Of a stretch of 28,741 nt of DNA, positions 23,261-28,741 are shown piece after piece (positions within the stretch are counted from its first letter, which is position 1; each line of letters starts with the position of its first letter). Below the pieces are notes generated by a model. It worked only from the letters and a program-made list of their open reading frames with translations, was not told where the DNA came from and did not search any database. This stretch comes from Pseudomonadota bacterium (GTDB lineage: Bacteria; Pseudomonadota; Gammaproteobacteria; Xanthomonadales; Xanthomonadaceae), in NCBI GenBank assembly GCA_023394655.1, contig JAEXAG010000067.1, forward strand, positions 1 to 28,741. Direction: 5' to 3'. The position numbers were made by a program, and so were the translations under genes.

Positions 23261-23300
23261 GCAGCCGCGCGGGCTGCTGGCCGGCCTCAGCTGGCCAGCA
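23261..23300. terminator. Two overlapping hairpins between convergent genes
   Basis: Two perfect stems share the bases 23275-23277. GCAGCC/GGCTGC (23261-23266 with 23272-23277) has a 5-base loop. TGCTGGCC/GGCCAGCA (23275-23282 with 23293-23300) has a 10-base loop. They lie between the ABC gene stop and the phosphorylase stop and can be drawn on either strand. No T-run follows in either direction, so they are only candidate, possibly bidirectional terminators. Confidence 0.35.
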
Positions 23301-24042
23301 ATGCGCGGATGATGCGCGGCACTCCCGCCATCGCGGCGTCCACGTTGGCCAGCACGTCGGCCATGGTGATGATCTCGTCGGGATCCGGGCCTGCGCCCGC
23401 CGCCCAGTTGGCGACGATGCCGAGGCAGGCGTAATCGAGGCCGAGCTCACGCGCGAGCCCGGCTTCCGGCATCCCGGTCATGCCGACCAGATCGCAGCCA
23501 TCGCGCTTCATCCGCGCGATCTCCGCCTTCGTTTCCAGTCGCGGACCCTGAGTGGCGCCGTAGCAGCCCTGCGTGATGATCGCGACACCCGCACGCGCCG
23601 CGGCATCGGCGATGTGCGCCCGCAGCGAAGGCGTGTACGGATCGCCGAAATCGACGTGCAGCACTTCCGTTCCGGGCTCTTCGCAAAGCGTCGAAACCCG
23701 GCCCCAGGTGTAATCGATCAACTGGTCGGGCATCACCAGCGCGCGCGGCGGGCATGGCGCGGTGATGCCGCCCACGGTGTTCAGCGCGATCACGCGCGTG
23801 GCACCGAGCGCCTTCAATGCAGCCAGATTGGCGCGATAGTTGATGCGATGCGGCGGGATCGAATGCCCTTCGCCGTGGCGCGCCAGGAAGGCCACTCGCC
23901 GACCTTCGAGGTTGCCGATGCGGATCGGACCGGAAGGTGCGCCGTAGGCCGTCACCGGTTGGTGGGCTTCCACGTCGGCAAGCTCGGCAAGCGCATAGAC
24001 GCCCGTGCCGCCGATGATCGCCAGATCAATGGGCGCCTGCAT
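23287..24042 (-). CDS. S-methyl-5'-thioinosine phosphorylase (MTAP/PNP family)
   Basis: A 251-residue nucleoside phosphorylase. Family motifs are IIGGTGVY (9-16), ARHGEGHSIPPHRINYRANL (54-73, phosphate and sugar site) and ALNTVGGI. TQGPRLETKAEI and GMTGMPEAGLARELGLDY follow. At the purine-recognising position, where human methylthioadenosine phosphorylase has Asp220 (TDYD), this protein reads ANWA with Asn212. Asn at this place favours 6-oxopurines, as in purine nucleoside phosphorylase, so methylthioinosine rather than methylthioadenosine is the likely substrate. Pseudomonas is known to have such an enzyme (PA3004). Products would be hypoxanthine and methylthioribose-1-phosphate, and the upstream hpt can salvage the hypoxanthine. 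Its start overlaps the hpt stop by one base. Confidence 0.85.
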   Translation of the reverse strand: MQAPIDLAIIGGTGVYALAELADVEAHQPVTAYGAPSGPIRIGNLEGRRVAFLARHGEGHSIPPHRINYRANLAALKALGATRVIALNTVGGITAPCPPRALVMPDQLIDYTWGRVSTLCEEPGTEVLHVDFGDPYTPSLRAHIADAAARAGVAIITQGCYGATQGPRLETKAEIARMKRDGCDLVGMTGMPEAGLARELGLDYACLGIVANWAAGAGPDPDEIITMADVLANVDAAMAGVPRIIRALLAS

Positions 24043-24593
24043 CACAGTGCGTGGATGGCCGGCAGGTTGCGGCCCTGCTCGTGGTAATCCATGCCGAAGC
24101 CGAAGACGTAGCGGTCGGGCACTTCGAGCCCGATGTAATCGGCTTCGATGCCCTCGACGCAGCGGTCGTGCCGCTTCACCGCCAGCACCACCACGCGCAC
24201 GTCCTCGGCGCCCTGGTCCTCGCACCAGCGCTTGACCGCGAGCATGGTGTGGCCTTCGTCGAGGATGTCATCGACGAGCATCACCTTGCGCCCGCGCATC
24301 GACACCAGCGGGCGATGCAGCCACGCCAGCCGCGAGCCGCTGGTCTGGCCGCGGTAGCGGGTGGCGTGCAGGTAATCGAATTCCAGGTCCAGGCCGCGCT
24401 CGCCCAGCGCCATCGCCAGCGCCGCCGCGAAGGGCATGCCGCCGTTCATCACGGTCACGAAAAGCGGTGCCGGCATGCCGTCCTCGTAGTCGGCGCGGAT
24501 GGCATCGGCCATCTTCTCGATGGCGGCTTCGATGGCCGCGCGGTCGTGGATGACTTCCGAATCCAGCAGTGCGGTGGAAAGGCTCGGCGTCAT
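24042..24593 (-). CDS. hpt: Hypoxanthine-guanine phosphoribosyltransferase
   Basis: Transfers phosphoribose from PRPP to hypoxanthine or guanine, giving IMP or GMP in purine salvage. The 183-residue protein has the PRPP loop VMLVDDILDEGHTML (104-118) with its paired acidic residues. Also present are FDYLHATRYRG (72-82, the flexible loop) and the lysine-containing VVVLAVKRHD (134-143), which contacts the purine 6-oxo group. VPDRYVFGFGMDYHEQGRNLP is the typical C-terminal part. Its start overlaps the nagZ stop by four bases (ATGA) and its stop overlaps the phosphorylase start. The two enzymes would pass hypoxanthine from one to the other. Confidence 0.93.
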   Translation of the reverse strand: MTPSLSTALLDSEVIHDRAAIEAAIEKMADAIRADYEDGMPAPLFVTVMNGGMPFAAALAMALGERGLDLEFDYLHATRYRGQTSGSRLAWLHRPLVSMRGRKVMLVDDILDEGHTMLAVKRWCEDQGAEDVRVVVLAVKRHDRCVEGIEADYIGLEVPDRYVFGFGMDYHEQGRNLPAIHAL

Positions 24594-25642
24594 GCGATGC
24601 TCCCGGAATCCTGTGCGCCGGAATATCCGGCCGAAGTGGCGATGCCGCCGAGATCGCGGGCCAGCGCGGCTTGCGCATCGCCGTAACGGGCATCGGCGAG
24701 CAAGGTGCTCCAGGCCATCGGGCCGCCACCGATCAGCGTGGCCAATGCGCGGGCATCGGGTTTGCGGCCCTGCATCGCGGCCAGCGATTCGGGGACCAGT
24801 TCGGGATGGCAGACCAGCACCACGTCGCAGCCGGCGTCGAGGTGGGCGTCGATGCGTGACTTGATGCCGCCGGCGGAAAACGCCGCGGCCATGCCGATGT
24901 CGTCGGAGAACACCACGCCCTGGAAGCCCATTTCGCGGCGCAGGATGCCCTCGATCCAGCGCGGCGAATAGCCCGCCGGCTCCGGCGCCACCTGCGGATA
25001 CACCACGTGCGCCATCATCACCGCGTCGGCACCGGCTTCGATGCCGGCCGCGAAGGGCAGCAGATCAAGCGCACGGATCTCTTCGAGCGGGCGGTCGTCC
25101 ACGGCATCGTCGAAATGGGTGTCTTCGAGCACCGAGCCGTGGCCCGGGAAATGCTTGAGCGTCGCGGCCATGCCGGCATCGTGCATGCCTTCGACATAGG
25201 CGCGGGTGAATGCGGCGACGATCTGCGGATCGGCGGAGAACGCGCGATTGCCGATCGCCCGATTGCCGCGGCCCAGGTCCACCACCGGCGCGAAGCTGAG
25301 ATCGATGCCGGTGGCGCGGATTTCGCTCGCCATCAGCCATGCATGCTGGCGCGCGAGATCGAGCGCGGCGGCCGGATCGCGTCGATGCAGGGCATCGAAA
25401 CCTTCCAGCGGAGGCAGGTCGCTGTAGCCCTCGCGGAAGCGCTGCACGCGGCCGCCTTCCTGATCCACGCAGATCAGCTGCGGATGCGGCGCGGTTTCGC
25501 GGATGGACGCAACCAGTTCGCCCACCTGCTCGCGGCTGGCGAAATTGCGGCTGAAGAGGATGACGCCCGCACAGGCGTCGTGTTGCAGCCACTCGCGCTC
25601 GCGCGCGTCGAGTTCGTGGCCGGCGATTCCGATGACGAGCAT
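24590..25642 (-). CDS. nagZ: Beta-N-acetylglucosaminidase NagZ
   Basis: NagZ removes GlcNAc from anhydro-muropeptides in the cytoplasm during peptidoglycan recycling; in many gammaproteobacteria this step also affects beta-lactamase induction. The 350-residue glycoside hydrolase family 3 protein has LICVDQEGGRVQRFRE (56-71) and ATLKHFPGHGSVLEDTHFD (160-178). The latter carries the family's Asp174/His176 pair. The nucleophile Asp247 lies in VVFSDDIGM (243-251). There is no signal peptide, consistent with a cytoplasmic enzyme. The start is 75 bases downstream of the oxidoreductase gene, the largest gap in this otherwise tight run, so an internal promoter is possible. Confidence 0.95.
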   Translation of the reverse strand: MLVIGIAGHELDAREREWLQHDACAGVILFSRNFASREQVGELVASIRETAPHPQLICVDQEGGRVQRFREGYSDLPPLEGFDALHRRDPAAALDLARQHAWLMASEIRATGIDLSFAPVVDLGRGNRAIGNRAFSADPQIVAAFTRAYVEGMHDAGMAATLKHFPGHGSVLEDTHFDDAVDDRPLEEIRALDLLPFAAGIEAGADAVMMAHVVYPQVAPEPAGYSPRWIEGILRREMGFQGVVFSDDIGMAAAFSAGGIKSRIDAHLDAGCDVVLVCHPELVPESLAAMQGRKPDARALATLIGGGPMAWSTLLADARYGDAQAALARDLGGIATSAGYSGAQDSGSIA

Positions 25643-25717
25643 GTCAGTCCTGATTGGCGTGGCAAGGCGGGTGGGATGCAGCGGGTTTCATTGTGGCGCA
25701 GATGGCGGGCCGGCGCG

Positions 25718-26425
25718 TCACGGCGTGCAGCCATCGGTCGTGCAGGCGGCAGCGGCCTCGTCCGCGCTGCCTTCCGTCGCGGCCATCCGCCCCAACTGGG
25801 CGAAGGCCTGCGCGAACAGCTCCGGCGCTTGCGCGCCGGAAACGGCAAGCCGGCCATCCATCACGAAGAACGGCACGCCGCGAACGCCGATCGCCTGCGC
25901 CTGTCGCAGCGATGCCTGCACCGCGGCCTTGCCTTCGTCCGAATCCAGCAGCGCGTCCACGCGATCGGCCGGCAAGCCGCCCGCCACCGCGGCTTCCACC
26001 AGCACTGTGCGATCGGCCAGATTGCGGCCATGCTCGAAGTGGGCGCGGAACAGCGCTTCGGAGACGGCTTCGGCCACGCCATGCGCAGAAGCCAGGCCGA
26101 GCACGCGGTGCGCATCGAGCGTGGAGACGCGCACCTGTCCGCGCTCGAAATCCATCGGCAGGCCATCGGCACGCGCCGCGGCCTGGGTATCGGCGAGGAT
26201 CTGTTCGGTACGCTCGGCGCCGCCGAACTTGCGTGCATAGGCTTCGCGCAACGGCACCGGGGTGGCATCGGCCTCGGGATCGAGCAGGTAGGGATGCCAG
26301 TGGATCTCCACTTCCGGCGCACCCGGCATTTCCAGCGCCTTGCGCAGGCGATGCTTGCCGATCCAGCACCACGGGCAGACGATGTCCGACCAGATGTCGA
26401 TGCGCAGGGGCTTGGTGGTTTCCAT
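25718..26425 (-). CDS. DsbA/FrnE-like thiol oxidoreductase
   Basis: A 235-residue thioredoxin-fold protein of the DsbA family, FrnE type. The active site CPWC (17-20) follows the strand IDIWSDIV, and the cis-proline lies in GVPFF (Pro185). DAHRVLG and AHFEHGRNLADR are typical of this group. It has no signal peptide, so it should act in the cytoplasm, unlike periplasmic DsbA. The tail ends in CTTDGC (Cys228 and Cys233), a second Cys pair resembling the extra cysteines known in Deinococcus FrnE. It lies 21 bases after the CYTH gene and probably belongs to the same transcript. Partner proteins are unknown. Confidence 0.88.
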   Translation of the reverse strand: METTKPLRIDIWSDIVCPWCWIGKHRLRKALEMPGAPEVEIHWHPYLLDPEADATPVPLREAYARKFGGAERTEQILADTQAAARADGLPMDFERGQVRVSTLDAHRVLGLASAHGVAEAVSEALFRAHFEHGRNLADRTVLVEAAVAGGLPADRVDALLDSDEGKAAVQASLRQAQAIGVRGVPFFVMDGRLAVSGAQAPELFAQAFAQLGRMAATEGSADEAAAACTTDGCTP

Positions 26426-26446
26426 GTCCGGCTCCTTCGGGTTTCG

Positions 26447-26962
26447 TCAGGCGTCCTCGGCGGCGCGCTCGCCCTCGCTCCACTGCGAGAACGGCCGTTC
26501 GGCAAGATTGAGGTTGTAGTAACGCGGCAGATGGGTCACTTCGCGTCCGGCCCACGCCGGCAGCACGATCGGCTGGTCCAGGCTTTCCAGCTCCACCTCG
26601 GCGACGACCAGCCCTTCGTTTTCTCCAAGGAACTCGTCGATTTCCCAAAGCATGCCTTCGACACGCACCAGATGCCGGCGTTTGCGCACCACGCCACCGA
26701 CGCACAGCGCGATCAGGGCACGAGCATCCTCCGGCGGCAGCGGGTATTCGAACTCCTGGCGGCTGGCACCGACTTCGCGAGACTTGATGTTGAGCCGCGC
26801 GCCCTCGCCTTCCAGCCGGACGCGCACCGAAGCGCGCTGGTCGCCGCGATTCACGGCGGCGGCATCGTTGAGATAGCCCTGGGCCATTTCGATGACCTCA
26901 TGCGCGGCTTCGCGCCAGCCCGTGCCCTCGACCACGAACTTGCGTTCGATTTCGATGCCCAT
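26447..26962 (-). CDS. CYTH-domain protein (triphosphate-tunnel family)
   Basis: A 171-residue CYTH protein. The N-terminus MGIEIERKFVV carries the E-x-E-x-K motif (Glu4, Glu6, Lys8). Charged strands follow (VRVRLEGEGARLNIKSRE, RKRRHLVRVEG, WEIDEFLGENEGLVVAEVELE), the alternating Arg/Lys and Glu pattern that lines the tunnel binding phosphates and metal. Such single-domain proteins hydrolyse inorganic triphosphate in several bacteria. That activity here is inferred. ATG at 26962 is two bases after the rlmD stop (26965). The upstream open frame is rlmD in another frame, so no fusion is involved. Confidence 0.88.
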   Translation of the reverse strand: MGIEIERKFVVEGTGWREAAHEVIEMAQGYLNDAAAVNRGDQRASVRVRLEGEGARLNIKSREVGASRQEFEYPLPPEDARALIALCVGGVVRKRRHLVRVEGMLWEIDEFLGENEGLVVAEVELESLDQPIVLPAWAGREVTHLPRYYNLNLAERPFSQWSEGERAAEDA

Positions 26963-26964
26963 GC

Positions 26965-28296
26965 TCAACCCTTCTCGAAGACCGCGATCGATTCGACGTG
27001 CGCGGTGTGCGGGAACATGTCCATGACGCCGGCGGAGGCCAGCTTCCAGCCACGCTCGTTCACCAGATAGCCGGCATCGCGCGCCAGCGAACCCGGATGG
27101 CAGCTGACGTACACGATCCGCTTGATGCCTTCGAGCGGCAGTTGCTTGAGCACTTCCAGCGCGCCCGCGCGTGCCGGGTCCAGCAGCAACTTGTCGAAGC
27201 CCTGCTTGAACCAGCGTTCCTGGCGCAGATCGGTGGTGAGATCCGCCATGTGGAAGCTCGCGTTCGCAAGCCCGTTGCGCGCGGCATTCTCGCGGGCGCG
27301 CGCCACGAGCCCGGCATCGCCCTCCACGCCGACGACTTCGGCACAAGCACGTGCCAATGGCAGGGTGAAGTTGCCCAGCCCGCAGAACAGGTCGAGCACG
27401 CGTTCGCCGGGCTGCAGGTCTAGCAATTCGATGGCCCGGGCGATCATCCGCTGGTTGAGGTCGCCATTGACCTGGATGAAGTCCAGCGGCCGGAAGCCGA
27501 GCGTGACGTCCCACTCCGGCAGCCGGAACGAGAGATCGGGCGCTTCGGCGTCGTCGAGCACGTGGACCGAATCGATGCCCTTGGGCTGCAGGAAAATGGC
27601 GAAGCCGTGCGTCTCGCGGAACGCGCGCAGCCGCTCCAGATCGGCATCGGAAAGCGGTTCGAGGTGGCGGAACACCAAGGCGATGGCATCGTCGCCGGCA
27701 ATGAACTCGATCTGCGGAATGACGCGGCGGCCGTCCATCGAATCGACCAGCGCGGAAAGTGCGGCCACCTTGAATCCGATCTCCGGCACCACGGTATGGC
27801 ACTCGCCGATATCGGCGACGAATCGCGGATCCTGTTCGCGGAAGCCGACCAGCGTCTTGTCCTTCTTCTCCACCCGACGCACCGAGAAACGCCCCTTGCG
27901 CCGATAGCCCCAGGCGGCGTCCACCAACGGCGGCAGCACCTGCGCGGCCGAGACATGGCCGATGCGCTCCAGGTTCTCCAGCAGCACGCGCTCCTTGGCG
28001 TGGATCTGCTTGTCCTCGGCCAAGTGCTGCAGCACGCAGCCACCGCAAACACCGAAATGCGGGCAACGCGGGACCACGCGCTCCGGCGCGGCTTCCAGCA
28101 CTTCGATCACTGCGGCTTCATCGAAGCTGCGCGAGCGCGCGGTCTGCCTCGCCATCACCGTCTCGCCGGGCAATGCGCCGCTGACGAACACGGTCTTGCC
28201 ATCGGCGTTTCCGCCTTCGCGGCGGGCGACGCCGCGACCGTCATGGCTCAGGTCGAGGATGCGGGCCTGGAAAGGCGTCTGGTCGATGCGGGCCAC
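26965..28296 (-). CDS. rlmD: 23S rRNA (uracil-1939-C5)-methyltransferase RlmD
   Basis: RlmD methylates U1939 of 23S rRNA with S-adenosylmethionine. The 443-residue protein has an N-terminal TRAM RNA-binding domain (about 1-65). Its 4Fe-4S cluster cysteines are Cys78, Cys84 and Cys87 in CPHFGVCGGC plus Cys166 in GECH. The methyltransferase domain has VLDLFCGLGNFTLPLA (300-315). Catalytic residues are Gln275 in FIQVNGDLN, Asp373 in LLLDPARAG, the nucleophile Cys399 in YVSCHPGSLARD and Glu435 in HVESIAVF. The start is a GTG at 28296, with GGTGA just upstream. It begins the run of closely spaced minus-strand genes ending at 23287. Confidence 0.96.
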   Translation of the reverse strand: MARIDQTPFQARILDLSHDGRGVARREGGNADGKTVFVSGALPGETVMARQTARSRSFDEAAVIEVLEAAPERVVPRCPHFGVCGGCVLQHLAEDKQIHAKERVLLENLERIGHVSAAQVLPPLVDAAWGYRRKGRFSVRRVEKKDKTLVGFREQDPRFVADIGECHTVVPEIGFKVAALSALVDSMDGRRVIPQIEFIAGDDAIALVFRHLEPLSDADLERLRAFRETHGFAIFLQPKGIDSVHVLDDAEAPDLSFRLPEWDVTLGFRPLDFIQVNGDLNQRMIARAIELLDLQPGERVLDLFCGLGNFTLPLARACAEVVGVEGDAGLVARARENAARNGLANASFHMADLTTDLRQERWFKQGFDKLLLDPARAGALEVLKQLPLEGIKRIVYVSCHPGSLARDAGYLVNERGWKLASAGVMDMFPHTAHVESIAVFEKG

Positions 28297-28358
28297 GTTT
28301 CACCGGGATTCCGAGGGGGCGACATTCTCGCATGCCGCCGCGCGTGGGCGTCGTGGCG

Positions 28359-28721
28359 TCAACGCGAGCCGGTGTAGTAACGGTGGCGTTGCTGCGCGAG
28401 GCGGTTGCAGGCATCGATCTTGCTGGAAATCGCCGCGTGGTCGGGCTTCTGGGGCGTGCCGATCCGCGACATCAAGCCGCCCATCCAGCGATCGAACTGG
28501 GCCTTGGTGACGCCTTCGTCGTCCATCGTCCTGCCCATGAGTTGCCCGAGACGCTCGAAGTCGCCCCGATGCGCGGCATTGCCCGACACGCCGGCAGCCA
28601 GCCGATAGATGACGAAGCATTCGCTCGATTGGCGGCCGAGATCCTGCGCGGCCAACGGTGCCGCCGCCAGCGAGGCCACCAGCAGCCATGCGCGATGGAG
28701 ACGAAAGCGGGGCATCGCCAT
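28359..28721 (-). CDS. Small secreted protein of unknown function
   Basis: A 120-residue protein with a probable Sec signal peptide (RLHRAWLLVASLAAAPLAAQ). The mature part of about 94 residues is helical and contains exactly two cysteines (Cys35 and Cys105), which would form one disulfide in the periplasm. I recognise no family. The SSECFVIYRLA and ISSKIDACNRLAQ parts are the likely core. ATG at 28721 is chosen since GGAAG lies upstream. A GTG one codon earlier and an ATG two codons later are alternatives. It lies 62 bases upstream of rlmD. No further gene is seen in the last 20 bases of the window. Confidence 0.65.
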   Translation of the reverse strand: MAMPRFRLHRAWLLVASLAAAPLAAQDLGRQSSECFVIYRLAAGVSGNAAHRGDFERLGQLMGRTMDDEGVTKAQFDRWMGGLMSRIGTPQKPDHAAISSKIDACNRLAQQRHRYYTGSR

Positions 28722-28741
28722 CACTTCTGCTTCCAGCTGCC

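Noticed and set aside
25007..27070. A 687-codon plus-strand open frame opposite nagZ, the FrnE-like gene and the CYTH gene
   Set aside because: It crosses three well-supported minus-strand genes and has the composition of an antisense frame.
26447..28066. A fused rlmD-CYTH protein
   Set aside because: The joined open frame arises from reading rlmD in the wrong frame; both genes have complete separate starts and stops two bases apart.

Overview
The window is a densely packed, GC-rich bacterial chromosome segment. Gene content and protein style point to a gammaproteobacterium of the Xanthomonadaceae/Lysobacteraceae (Lysobacter, Luteimonas, Thermomonas or Xanthomonas-like): purT, a panD-pgi pair, GTG/ATG starts overlapping upstream stops, an ECF sigma operon, ispG/xseA head to head, and a nagZ-hpt-MTIP run. 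Nearly all of it is housekeeping DNA. I see no transposase, integrase, phage gene, CRISPR array, toxin-antitoxin pair or rRNA, and no stretch over 300 bases without a gene.

Layout. 1-1205 (-): purT, cut by the window edge. 1275-2207 (+): a beta-propeller-like lipoprotein. 2266-5797 (+): a compact run of SPFH/band-7 membrane protein, small membrane protein, Arc-type ribbon-helix-helix (RHH) regulator, two DUF4177-like miniproteins, secreted alpha/beta hydrolase and a bacterial PH-domain membrane protein. It is preceded by an AT-rich promoter with a 17-bp perfect palindrome. 5809-7694 (-): panD-pgi. 7832-10461 (+): two membrane proteins, thiD and an alpha/beta hydrolase. 10472-10548 (+): tRNA-Arg(CCU). 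10645-15544 (+): antiquitin-type aldehyde dehydrogenase, DUF4190-like protein, pyrD, murB and an EamA transporter. 15548-16810 (-): ispG, divergent from xseA (16906-18309, +). 18375-23259 (+): a second aldehyde dehydrogenase, an ECF sigma factor with a coupled membrane partner, and an ABC exporter. 23287-28721 (-): methylthioinosine phosphorylase, hpt, nagZ, a FrnE/DsbA-like oxidoreductase, a CYTH protein, rlmD and a small secreted protein.

How the genes fit together. The six minus-strand genes from rlmD to the phosphorylase are closely spaced or overlapping. The last two form a logical route, methylthioinosine to hypoxanthine to IMP, and nagZ belongs to cell-wall recycling. The sigma gene and its membrane partner overlap by 4 bp, like a sigma/anti-sigma pair.

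The most novel-looking unit is the SPFH operon. The palindrome consists of two TGATATCA-like boxes 11 bp apart, placed between -35 and -10, and the operon itself encodes a RHH protein of the Arc/MetJ type that could bind such boxes. I propose a self-regulated membrane-stress module, which is inference. The ispG and xseA promoters each place the -10 hexamer six bases before the ATG, suggesting leaderless mRNAs.
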